Origin: an uncultured Psychroserpens sp.
GTDB taxonomy: Bacteria; Bacteroidota; Bacteroidia; Flavobacteriales; Flavobacteriaceae
Assembly: GCF_947501425.1 (NCBI RefSeq)
Contig: NZ_CANMVN010000001.1
Coordinates: forward strand, 434,001 to 498,000
Direction of reading: 5' to 3'
Length of the DNA: 64,000 nt
The notes below the pieces were generated by a model. The model ran no database searches and was not told where the DNA came from. It saw only the letters and a list, made by a program, of their open reading frames with translations. A program made the translations under genes and the position numbers. This document shows, in pieces, positions 36,127 to 44,497 of this stretch. Each line of letters starts with the position of its first letter. The stretch's first letter is position 1.

Positions 36127-36517
36127 CCTCAATTAATCTATTTACTATTGGAATATCTGCCTCAGCCCAATCAAGTTTACTTAAGTCCTTTATTGTTAGC
36201 CATTCAGACGATATGTGTTCATTTAATTGAATGTCTTTAGTTTTAGCATAACATTTAAAGCAATGCATAGTTAATTCAAAGTCAGGATACCTATGAACAA
36301 CTGTTAGAAATAAATCGCCAATTGCAGTAGGAACAAAATTCAGCTCTTCAATTAATTCTCTTTTTAAAGCATCTTTTTTAGATTCTTCTTTTTCAATCTT
36401 ACCTCCTGGGAATTCGAATTTTTCCGAAATATATGTCAACTTGTTTTTAGGTCTTTGAACACATAAAATTTCATTTCCAAAATATATTATTCCAGCAACA
36501 ACTTCTATTTTTTTCAT
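36110..36517 (-). CDS. NUDIX hydrolase (MutT-like)
   Basis: 135 aa. The NUDIX box is clear: GGKIEKEESKKDALKRELIEEL, with the REL-IEEL core coordinating metal. MKKIEVVAGIIYFGNEILCVQRP is a typical MutT/8-oxo-dGTPase or CTP-pyrophosphohydrolase-like N-terminus. I chose the ATG at 36517, ten bases past the polA stop; the longer frame starts with TTG inside polA. It overlaps the helicase gene at its 3' end, so the pair acts together. It might clean nucleotides or a nucleotide signal; which one is unknown. Confidence 0.9.
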   Translation of the reverse strand: MKKIEVVAGIIYFGNEILCVQRPKNKLTYISEKFEFPGGKIEKEESKKDALKRELIEELNFVPTAIGDLFLTVVHRYPDFELTMHCFKCYAKTKDIQLNEHISSEWLTIKDLSKLDWAEADIPIVNRLIEDGEIV

Positions 36518-36527
36518 AATCGAAATC

Positions 36528-39392
36528 TTAATGCGCCTCCAACCAGTTATCACCAATATCTAAATCGACATCTAGAGGGACTTCTAGTTTATAGGCATTT
36601 TCCATTTCCGTTTTGATAAGCGATTTCATGGTTTCTAGTTCTGGTTTATAGATATCAAATACCAATTCATCATGCACTTGTAACAGCATTTTTGATTTGT
36701 AATTGCCTTCCTGTAGCTTATCATAAATCTTAATCATGGCAATTTTAATGATATCAGCTGCGCTACCTTGTATTGGTGCATTGACCGCATTTCGCTCGGC
36801 AGCGCCTCTAACCACTGCATTACGAGAATTGATATCTTTTAAATAACGTCGTCGTCCTAAAACGGTTTGTACATAACCGTTATCTCTGGCAAAATCGACT
36901 TGCTCATGAATGTAACTGCGCAATTTCGGATAGGTGGCATAATAGGTGTCAATAAGCTCTTTGGATTCAGAACGTGATAAGTTGGTTTGGTTGCTTAATC
37001 CAAATGCAGATACACCATAGATGATTCCGAAGTTAACCGTTTTGGCATTACTACGTTGCTCACGAGTGACTTCAGAAATAGGAACATTAAAGACTTTAGA
37101 AGCAGTAGAGGCGTGAATATCTTCACCATTCTTAAAGGCTTCAATCATGGTTTCTTCTTTACTCAATGCTGCTATAATACGCAGTTCTATTTGTGAATAA
37201 TCGGCAGCGAGTAAAGTGTAGTCGTCGTTTCTCGGCACAAAGGCTTTACGCACTTGTCGTCCACGCTCAGTACGAATTGGAATGTTCTGCAAATTCGGAT
37301 TATTACTACTGAGTCGTCCTGTAGCTGCAACGGTTTGCATATAATCGGTATGCACACGTCCTGTAGATTCATCGACCTGTTGAGGTAAAGCATCTACATA
37401 AGTACTCTTCAGTTTTGCTAGTCCGCGATATTCCAAAATATTACGAATAATCTCATGGTCTTTTGCTAAATAGCTTAAGACATCTTCCGAAGTAGAGTAT
37501 TGACCAGTTTTTGTCTTTTTGGGTTTGTCTACCAATTTCATTTTTTCAAACAAAATGATTCCCATTTGTTTCGGTGAAGCAATATTGAATTCTTCACCTG
37601 CAGCTTCGTAGATTTTTTGTTCAAGACTAGCAATGTCTGAATTGAGCTGTTCAGATAAGGAATTTAAAAAGTCTTTATCCAAATTGATACCTTCTAATTC
37701 CATGGCTGCTAATACACGAAGCAGTGGGATTTCAATCTCGTCAAATAATTTTTTGGTATTGGCTTCTCCGAGTTCCTTTTCGAAATGTTCTTTTAATTGA
37801 AGCGTGATGTCTGCATCTTCAACAGCATATTCAGTTTGTTTCTCGAGTGGAACGTCGCGCATGGAGAGCTGATTCTTTCCTTTTTTACCAATCAATTCCG
37901 TAATAGAAATTGGTGTATAGTTCAAATAGGTTTCTGCCAACACATCCATATTATGTCGCATGTCTGGATTAATCAAATAATGCGCTAACATGGTATCAAA
38001 AAGTTTGCCTTTGACCTCAACATTGTATTTAGCAAGAACTTTAATATCGTATTTTAAATTCTGACCGATTTTTTCAATGGCTTCATTTTCAAAGAATGGA
38101 CGTAAGACTTCAATAAGCTCTTGTGCTTCGTTTTTATCTTGCGGAAATGGGATGTAAAAGCCTTTGCCAGCTTCCCATGAAAACGCTATGCCAACGAGTT
38201 CAGCGGTTAACGGATTTAATCCAGTGGTTTCCGTATCGAAACATACCGACGTTTGATGCATTAGGTTCTTGACAAACAATTTTGTGGCCATTCCGGAAGC
38301 CACACTTTGATAAAAGTGCGATGTGGTTTCGGCCGTTTTTCTAGTATATTCTGAAACGGTTTCAGAAGCATCTGAAGGGTCGCCTCCAAAAAGCGAGAAT
38401 TGTCCAGCTCCAGCTGATTTAGCATCCTTAGCTTTAGCGCTGGATGTTTTTTGTTCTTTTGGTGTCGGTTTATTGTTATTATTAGCTGTCGCTTCAGGTG
38501 TTTCAGTTTCCGAAGGGAATGCTTTTAAGAAGTTATCAGTGAGTCGTCTAAATTCTAATTCCTGAAAGATCTCCTTTACTTTTTCTACATCTGGATGGTT
38601 TAATTCAAAATCGGTGGCATCAAACGTTACAGGCACATCCAACATGATCTTGGCTAACTTTTTAGACAATCGTCCAAGATCGGCATTGGCTTCTACTTTT
38701 TCTTTCATTTTACCTTTGAGCTGGTCTGTATTGGCAAGCAAACCTTCCATACTACCAAATTGCTTAATGAATTTTTTAGCTGTTTTTTCACCTACGCCTG
38801 GAAGTCCTGGAATATTATCTGAAGCATCTCCCATCATGCCTAAAAAGTCAATGACCTGATCAGGTGTTTCGACTTCGAATTTTTTCTGAACTTCAGGAAT
38901 TCCCCAGGTTTCATAGCCACCACCAAAGACAGGTCTGTATATGAAAATATTATCAGTTACCAGTTGTGCAAAATCCTTATCAGGAGTTACCATGTAGGTC
39001 TTGTAACCTTCTTTTTCTGCCTGACGAGACAATGTCCCAATAACATCGTCGGCCTCATAACCTTCCTTTACCATAATAGGAATATGCATGGCTTTTAGAA
39101 TATTGTAGATGTGCGGAATGGCTGTTCTAATCCCTTCAGGAGTTTCATCGCGATTGGCTTTATACGCTTCAAATAGTTCCACACGATCTGCACTTCCGCC
39201 TTTATCAAAACAAACGGCTAAATGATCAGGACGTTCACGTTTTATGACATCCAATAAAGAATTCATAAAGCCCATGATGGCTGAAGTGTCTTCGCCTTTG
39301 GAGTTAATTCTAGGGTTTTTTATAAAGGCATAATATCCACGAAAGATAAGAGCATAAGCATCTACGAGGAATAAACGTTTTTGGTCTGACAT
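36528..39392 (-). CDS. polA: DNA polymerase I
   Basis: 954 aa with all three domains: 5'-nuclease (1-290, LFLVDAYALIFRGYYAF, GYEADDVIGTLS, GLPGVGEKTAKKF), a Ser/Ala/Lys linker, an intact-looking 3'-5' exonuclease (VCFDTETTGLNP) and the polymerase (DYSQIELRI, RRYLKDINSRN, LLQVHDELVFD). The ATG at 39392 (MSDQKRLF) is chosen over an upstream TTG. Confidence 0.97.
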   Translation of the reverse strand: MSDQKRLFLVDAYALIFRGYYAFIKNPRINSKGEDTSAIMGFMNSLLDVIKRERPDHLAVCFDKGGSADRVELFEAYKANRDETPEGIRTAIPHIYNILKAMHIPIMVKEGYEADDVIGTLSRQAEKEGYKTYMVTPDKDFAQLVTDNIFIYRPVFGGGYETWGIPEVQKKFEVETPDQVIDFLGMMGDASDNIPGLPGVGEKTAKKFIKQFGSMEGLLANTDQLKGKMKEKVEANADLGRLSKKLAKIMLDVPVTFDATDFELNHPDVEKVKEIFQELEFRRLTDNFLKAFPSETETPEATANNNNKPTPKEQKTSSAKAKDAKSAGAGQFSLFGGDPSDASETVSEYTRKTAETTSHFYQSVASGMATKLFVKNLMHQTSVCFDTETTGLNPLTAELVGIAFSWEAGKGFYIPFPQDKNEAQELIEVLRPFFENEAIEKIGQNLKYDIKVLAKYNVEVKGKLFDTMLAHYLINPDMRHNMDVLAETYLNYTPISITELIGKKGKNQLSMRDVPLEKQTEYAVEDADITLQLKEHFEKELGEANTKKLFDEIEIPLLRVLAAMELEGINLDKDFLNSLSEQLNSDIASLEQKIYEAAGEEFNIASPKQMGIILFEKMKLVDKPKKTKTGQYSTSEDVLSYLAKDHEIIRNILEYRGLAKLKSTYVDALPQQVDESTGRVHTDYMQTVAATGRLSSNNPNLQNIPIRTERGRQVRKAFVPRNDDYTLLAADYSQIELRIIAALSKEETMIEAFKNGEDIHASTASKVFNVPISEVTREQRSNAKTVNFGIIYGVSAFGLSNQTNLSRSESKELIDTYYATYPKLRSYIHEQVDFARDNGYVQTVLGRRRYLKDINSRNAVVRGAAERNAVNAPIQGSAADIIKIAMIKIYDKLQEGNYKSKMLLQVHDELVFDIYKPELETMKSLIKTEMENAYKLEVPLDVDLDIGDNWLEAH

Positions 39393-39474
39393 TGTTATCA
39401 AATTTTGAAGTTTATAAAACTACAAAACTTAAGACTTCAAACGAAGTATAAGCGCTTTAAAAAATTAACAAAAA

Positions 39475-39505
39475 AGAAAAGCCGCTCCCCACGAACGGCT
39501 TTTCT
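39475..39505 (-). terminator. Bidirectional hairpin between the cupin gene and polA
   Basis: AGAAAAGCCG (39475-39484) and CGGCTTTTCT (39496-39505) form a 10-bp stem. It follows the cupin gene stop on the minus strand and precedes polA. Confidence 0.75.
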
Positions 39506-39538
39506 ACTCAAAAACATAGTTATTACTAAATTTAACTA
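39499..39538. repeat. About 40-bp repeat, copy A (downstream of the cupin gene)
   Basis: CTTTTCTACTCAAAAACATA and the following GTTATTACTAAATTTAACTA recur with few changes at 40155-40193. Each copy lies just past the stop of a minus-strand gene. Confidence 0.6.
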
Positions 39539-40075
39539 TACTATAAATGTGATACCATATTTGCCACATATTTCGGCTACTTTGTTAAAATCTGGAGGGC
39601 CTTGAGGCAATTTGTGAAGCTCATTAAACATAAACTCTATTCCAGCAGGAAAGGCAGTAGTTATCATTTGTGCTTTTTCAACACCTACGACTTTCCATGA
39701 ATGTGGTATGTTTTTAGGAGCAAAGGCTGTGTCGCCAGCTTCTAAAACAGTGATTTTATTATCTATCATTAGTTCAATTTGTCCTTTTATAACTCTAAAA
39801 ATTTCATCCTCTTTCGTATGAACATGAGGTGGTATTCCAACACCTGGTTCTACGTTATCTACCCATTCTACAATTTGATTATTGGTGTCACTTCCAACTA
39901 ACTTATGCGTTTGTATATCACCAATTACATTGAGTAATTTCCCGTCATTTTTTCTAATAATCTTTGGTTTTAAATCTTTTAAAAATGTTGTTATAGTTCT
40001 GGCAAATGTGTTTTGCGGTATTAATGATAAGATCCCTAATCCGGTTAATGATTTAATAAAATGTTGTCTCTTCAT
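39536..40075 (-). CDS. Cupin-domain protein with Tat-like leader
   Basis: 179 aa. The head MKRQHFIKSLTGLGILSLIP has a basic pair and a hydrophobic stretch like a Tat leader of the Bacteroidota KRxxFIK form, but the strict twin Arg is absent (KR). The cupin domain (about 70-150) shows HVHTKEDEIFRVIKGQIELMID and GDTAFAPKNIPHSWKVVG, with the usual His/Glu metal ligands. Function unknown; quercetinase- or isomerase-like enzymes share this fold. It is flanked by copies of a 40-bp repeat. Confidence 0.8.
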   Translation of the reverse strand: MKRQHFIKSLTGLGILSLIPQNTFARTITTFLKDLKPKIIRKNDGKLLNVIGDIQTHKLVGSDTNNQIVEWVDNVEPGVGIPPHVHTKEDEIFRVIKGQIELMIDNKITVLEAGDTAFAPKNIPHSWKVVGVEKAQMITTAFPAGIEFMFNELHKLPQGPPDFNKVAEICGKYGITFIV

Positions 40076-40154
40076 AATTTTAAAATTTTAATGTGCTTAC
40101 AAGGCTAATTTTTGGTTTACTTTTTTCAGTTCTTGAATAGAAAGTCAATACCAA

Positions 40155-40193
40155 CTTTTCTACTCAAAGCATAGTTAGCACTAAATTTGACTA
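40155..40193. repeat. About 40-bp repeat, copy B (downstream of the C1q/hemagglutinin-like gene)
   Basis: CTTTTCTACTCAAAGCATAG and the following TTAGCACTAAATTTGACTA match copy A at roughly 35 of 40 positions. It begins immediately past the stop of the 756-aa gene on the minus strand. The two copies enclose the cupin gene. Confidence 0.6.
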
Positions 40194-40194
40194 G

Positions 40195-42465
40195 TTATCT
40201 AATGCGTTCAACTTCGAAGGACGTTCTTGTATTATTACTAGTTATGGTCATGGCGCCATTGACAAAGACATAAATTTCAACGTAATCATTTGCAGAGAGC
40301 TCTTGGATTGAACTCACTGATAGATTGAGTATTCCAGAGCCACTATGATTTTCTTGAGTAGTTTTAACGATTACTCCATTGACTCGTATTTGAATTCCAA
40401 AAACAGAGGTCGATGTATTTGTTAAATCACATAGGCTTGCATCTATTCTGTAGTATCCTGCTTGAGTTACTTCGAAACGATCAAGTGTTGTATTGAAATT
40501 GGAGTTGGTGTCAAATTCTACAGTATCAAAGTTTACTTTATTACTTGCACCTATTATTGCTGGTACCTGATCTGCCGACATACGTATTTTCGCAAGCGCA
40601 AAATTATTCACATTAAAAGAGAGGTTTGAAAGGTCTACCGTTTGAACAGGTTGACCATCGTCTTCTATTGAAATTCCAATGGTATCACCAATAAGTCCGA
40701 AAGTGTCTACTGTTTGATCGTCAGTTCCTATTCCATCGCCTACACTATTTTGAAACGTTATATTTCCAGCGCCATCGGTTGTCATAACTTGGCCAGACGT
40801 TCCATCTAATATAGGTAAGACATAACCTGATAGTATTGGATTTCCTATTTGAAGTTCGCCATTAACACGTAACATGTTACCAATAGTTGTATTATCGGAA
40901 CCGAAATCGCCATAGATTAATGCATTATCTTCATTTGCATCTGAATTTTCAATAAAAAGCTTGTTATTAACAACAGCTTGATTAAAACCTGAATTTGCTC
41001 CCAAAAACACGTTGCCTGTACCTCTAGCTTGCCAACCAGCATAAAATCCTACAGCTGTATTATTATCTCCTGTATCATTTGCTAACAATGCATTTCTCCC
41101 AATAGCCGTATTATTTATGCCAGTAGTATTGCCACCTGCACTTAGATAACCAATGGCTGTATTGCTATTCGCAATATTTGCTGAAAGACTTCCCCAACCA
41201 ACAGCCACGTTTAAAGTGCCTGAAATATTTGAGGTTAGTGCGTCATAACCAATACCTACATTAAAATTATTAGAGCTGTCATCTGAAGCACCAGCATTCA
41301 AGCCAAAGAAAATTGAAGAACCATCGTCTGTTCCATCACTATCTGATTTAGCATCTATTAAATCGTCAATTTTTTCGACTCCTGTTGGAATAGAAGTAAA
41401 ACTTAGTTGTCCGAAACCATCTGTAGTGATGACTTGATTTGTTGATCCATCTTGTGTTGGCATGACATAGCGATCAATACCTTCGGTTCCAAAAGAGACA
41501 CGGCCTCTGAAGTAAGCAGCAAAACCAGATACGTTTCTTACGTCACTAAATATGCCATAGTGAGTTCCTCCAGCAGTACTACTAATATCTACAAAATAAC
41601 CGTATTTATTACCAGACCCTAAACCTGCGAGTTCGGTTCTAACACCATAATGTTGACTATTTCCATTAGATCTTATATTATTATTAATGCCATGCACTGT
41701 GCCAGTAATACTCCAAGCAGCAGGCATGTTATTATCTAAGCCAAATACAGTGCCATTACCACCTTCAAATCGATTATACACCCCTTTCTTATTACCATTA
41801 GGAGCGCTTAAATCAAATTCATTATATAACCCTACTTTTTCTCCCGTACCATTATTAATAAAGAAATTTTCAAATCCGTAATGTGCTGCGTTATGAGTAC
41901 CACTATTGATATTATAAAAGTTCGAAAAACGAATGGCGTTTGAAATAGTAGATTGGTTATAAATTCCATAGCCTATTTTTCCTGCATCACTTCCTGAATG
42001 TAAAAGCTCAAGACCTGTAAAGTTTGAACTTAAATCACTTGTTACTCTAAGGCTTGAGGTATTTGTAGCACTAACACTCCCAATTTGGACTTGGCCAAGG
42101 GTGTAAATATTGTCGGTAATGTTATTTGCTGGTGCTCCTGTTCCAGATCCTAGCCAATCTGTATCTTGAATTCCTTGAATGTTTACCCAAGATGTCGTTC
42201 CATTATTCCAATAATAAAAGCCTTTTGCAGGAACTCCATTTCCTGTAACAAATACCATCATTCCATCTTGATCTGTTCCAGGATTTGTGCTTGGGAAATT
42301 ATCTATTTTCGGAATCAGTAAACCGTCTGTATTTGAAGGGTTAGTCATATCACTTGAAGCGACATCTAGACTAGCCTTAGGTTCGGTTGTCCCTATACCT
42401 ACTTGAGCTGACACCCAATGTATAGCAAAAGAAAATATAATCACAAATAGTAATTTAGTCTTCAT
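40195..42465 (-). CDS. Secreted stalk-like protein with hemagglutinin-type head repeats and a C1q/TNF-like end
   Basis: 756 aa. Signal peptide MKTKLLFVIIFSFAIHWVSA, then VGIGTTEPKASLDV, the opening found in many Bacteroidota fibre-like proteins. About residues 375-510 hold repeats of the GxNAL/NTAIG kind (NTAIGRNALLANDTGDNNTAVGFYAG) as in trimeric adhesin heads. About 625-756 are a beta-sandwich resembling C1q/TNF (YYRIDASLCDL, ETTQ-like strand). Probably a surface or secreted fibre. Last gene of the group downstream of the hybrid regulator. Confidence 0.7.
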   Translation of the reverse strand: MKTKLLFVIIFSFAIHWVSAQVGIGTTEPKASLDVASSDMTNPSNTDGLLIPKIDNFPSTNPGTDQDGMMVFVTGNGVPAKGFYYWNNGTTSWVNIQGIQDTDWLGSGTGAPANNITDNIYTLGQVQIGSVSATNTSSLRVTSDLSSNFTGLELLHSGSDAGKIGYGIYNQSTISNAIRFSNFYNINSGTHNAAHYGFENFFINNGTGEKVGLYNEFDLSAPNGNKKGVYNRFEGGNGTVFGLDNNMPAAWSITGTVHGINNNIRSNGNSQHYGVRTELAGLGSGNKYGYFVDISSTAGGTHYGIFSDVRNVSGFAAYFRGRVSFGTEGIDRYVMPTQDGSTNQVITTDGFGQLSFTSIPTGVEKIDDLIDAKSDSDGTDDGSSIFFGLNAGASDDSSNNFNVGIGYDALTSNISGTLNVAVGWGSLSANIANSNTAIGYLSAGGNTTGINNTAIGRNALLANDTGDNNTAVGFYAGWQARGTGNVFLGANSGFNQAVVNNKLFIENSDANEDNALIYGDFGSDNTTIGNMLRVNGELQIGNPILSGYVLPILDGTSGQVMTTDGAGNITFQNSVGDGIGTDDQTVDTFGLIGDTIGISIEDDGQPVQTVDLSNLSFNVNNFALAKIRMSADQVPAIIGASNKVNFDTVEFDTNSNFNTTLDRFEVTQAGYYRIDASLCDLTNTSTSVFGIQIRVNGVIVKTTQENHSGSGILNLSVSSIQELSANDYVEIYVFVNGAMTITSNNTRTSFEVERIR

Positions 42466-42521
42466 TTTTATAGTTTTTGAGAGTTTAAATGTTCAGATTC
42501 TTCAAATCATTATGTTAGGGT

Positions 42522-43316
42522 TTAATGTTTAATAATAGTTTTCGTTATTTGAGTATCTTCTGTACTTATCTTTAGGATATACATACCATTAGGTAAATTA
42601 TTAACAGGGATTGTACTTTTCATTGAGAACGAAAGTACTTTCTTCCCCAAGACATCATAGAGGTCGATACTTGTAATCTGTTTTGAAGATTTAATTGAGA
42701 TGTAGTCTTTAGCTGGATTTGGATACACAAGAATAGTATTACTCCCATTTTCAATTTCTGGACTGCTTAGCGTTTCCAAAGAAAAACTGTCTTGACCAGA
42801 AATGAGTCCGCCAAAATAATTTTGTGTTGAGGTATTATCAATATTAGCATTAAAGAAGCCATCAACAACGCCACCTAAACCAATGGCAATAGGATCTGTA
42901 TTACTTAAAATTTCTAAAAGACCAGAATCAGGCATATTTGTTAATTCAAAACTTAGGAGTGTAATGCTCGAACCATCGGCATGTGAGAGTATGGTTTGAC
43001 CTGGAGGTAAATTCATAGCAAATGCATCACGAGAACCATCACCTAATCCAAGACCAGACAATTGGGCTGCAGAGACTTCGGTTAGTGACCATGGACGGCC
43101 ATTAAAGCTTGTAAGGTTGCTAATATTAACGTCACCAGCAGGTAGCATAAGTGCAAAACCTACATCGGAAATATCTACATTGCTTGCATTAAAATTTGGA
43201 ACTGCTATGACAGAAAAACTATATCCGCCATCATGCACCAAACCAAATTGATAGTTCTGAGACCAGGTAAGTGATGAGAACATTAAAAATAAAAGAAAAG
43301 TGTAAATATGTTTCAT
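42522..43316 (-). CDS. T9SS-secreted protein with type A sorting domain
   Basis: 264 aa counted from the ATG at 43316 (MKHIYTFLLFLMFSSLTWSQ signal peptide); an ATG at 43325 is also possible. The body (about 25-170) has no recognised catalytic motif. Residues about 195-264 are the type IX secretion C-terminal signal: VYPNPAKDYISIKSSKQ, DVLGKKV, LPNGMYILKI and TKTIIKH. The protein is exported by the type IX machinery, then anchored or released. Confidence 0.88.
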   Translation of the reverse strand: MKHIYTFLLFLMFSSLTWSQNYQFGLVHDGGYSFSVIAVPNFNASNVDISDVGFALMLPAGDVNISNLTSFNGRPWSLTEVSAAQLSGLGLGDGSRDAFAMNLPPGQTILSHADGSSITLLSFELTNMPDSGLLEILSNTDPIAIGLGGVVDGFFNANIDNTSTQNYFGGLISGQDSFSLETLSSPEIENGSNTILVYPNPAKDYISIKSSKQITSIDLYDVLGKKVLSFSMKSTIPVNNLPNGMYILKISTEDTQITKTIIKH

Positions 43317-43330
43317 AGTATACATGAGAT

Positions 43331-44494
43331 TTAATTATTTGGAAGTTGTTCGGTTATTATAAATGTGGATAAGCCAAGAAAGTTTCCTGGATGACTAAGT
43401 ATGTTGTCTTTAATTGGGTTACTGTCATTTGGAGCTCCTGAAAATCGAGCTGTACCATTAAGGTCAATATCACCATTGAGGTATCCTGAGGAAGAAAAGG
43501 TGATAAAATTTAAAACATTCAGAGGATCAGACAGAATAGAATCTTTAATGGCGTTGGTATCGTTATTAGACCCTGAGAATTTTAAAGATTTATCGCTATT
43601 CACATCACCAGTCCATAGTGCCATTTTACCATTCCCTAAAGACACTCTTGCGTTTGAACCGTAGGTGTTAAAATTACTGCTGATGAAATTGGCGTCTCTG
43701 GTCTCTTGAGATAGAAATGTTGAACTTGCTGTCATGACGCCTAAGTGGTTGCGATGCCTTATCGCAACATAATATTCTCCTGGAGTAAACGGAATCACTA
43801 AATCAGAGACCCCATCGATATCTACCACATCACCATCACGTTGTAATAAAGCTGATTTTGAACTATCAATACTACTTGCGTCACTAAAGTTGCGAAGTTC
43901 TACAAATACCCAATCTACAATATCATCATTACTAAGTCCGTTGCCATTGCTTCCGCCAGTGTTAAAAACATCTGCCTGACAAGTTGTGCCATCACCATAA
44001 GGCGAAGTGGTTGGTAAATAATTGTTGATACGAAGATTATCTCGCATCAGATTGTTTTCTCCAGGGTTAGGATTAAAAGTAGCACCTTGTAAAATGACAT
44101 TAATGGCCAATTTTATTCTTGGGAAGTCATCTAGAATAACTGGGTCTGCAATATTCGTGTCAAATCCATCACCCGCACCTCCTTGATATAGGATAGATAA
44201 ATCTGTATTGTTAAGTGTTGTTTGAGCAAGACTTGAAAATGCAAACCCATCACCAGCACCTCCATTATATGCTACAGATAAATCTGTATTGTTAAGTGTT
44301 GTTTGAGCAAGACTTGAAAATGCAAACCCATCACCACCGCCTCCGTTATAAGCTACGGATAAATCTGTGTTGGTTAAGGTGGTTTGGGCTGTCCCATCAT
44401 AGGCAAATCCATCACCAGCACCTCCATTGTATTGTGCGGTAGCTTTTAAGGAAAAAATAAAAATGAGTATGACTGCAATTTTTTTCATAGACAT
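43331..44494 (-). CDS. Secreted protein with tandem GGxGDGFA repeats
   Basis: 387 aa; start ATG at 44494 (or 44488), signal peptide MKKIAVILIFIFSLKATA. Residues about 22-110 are four units of 27 residues with the pattern YNGGAGDGFA...AQTTLNNTDLS; units two and three are nearly identical in DNA (81 bp period). The rest (about 115-387) has a beta-rich domain (LAINVILQGATFNPNPGENNLMRD) that resembles structural regions of Bacteroidota surface proteins. No enzyme motif. It lies between the SUMF1-like and T9SS genes with gaps of 3 and 5-14 bases, so it belongs to one operon. Confidence 0.75.
   Translation of the reverse strand: MSMKKIAVILIFIFSLKATAQYNGGAGDGFAYDGTAQTTLTNTDLSVAYNGGGGDGFAFSSLAQTTLNNTDLSVAYNGGAGDGFAFSSLAQTTLNNTDLSILYQGGAGDGFDTNIADPVILDDFPRIKLAINVILQGATFNPNPGENNLMRDNLRINNYLPTTSPYGDGTTCQADVFNTGGSNGNGLSNDDIVDWVFVELRNFSDASSIDSSKSALLQRDGDVVDIDGVSDLVIPFTPGEYYVAIRHRNHLGVMTASSTFLSQETRDANFISSNFNTYGSNARVSLGNGKMALWTGDVNSDKSLKFSGSNNDTNAIKDSILSDPLNVLNFITFSSSGYLNGDIDLNGTARFSGAPNDSNPIKDNILSHPGNFLGLSTFIITEQLPNN
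44170..44430 (-). repeat. 81-bp tandem coding repeat
   Basis: Three to four copies of an 81-bp unit inside the 387-aa gene; the block GCAAGACTTGAAAATGCAAA recurs exactly with an 81-base period (about 44229 and 44310), with further, more diverged copies on either side. Such repeats can expand or contract in frame by slippage. Confidence 0.75.
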
Positions 44495-44497
44495 TTT

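Noticed and set aside
36127-36132. TTG start two codons before the helicase ATG
   Set aside because: The ATG at 36126 is sufficient and gives a smaller overlap with the NUDIX gene.
32761-36517. Type I or III restriction-modification system
   Set aside because: There is no methyltransferase or specificity subunit; the domain order PLD-SF2-DUF3427-S24 is different from restriction subunits.
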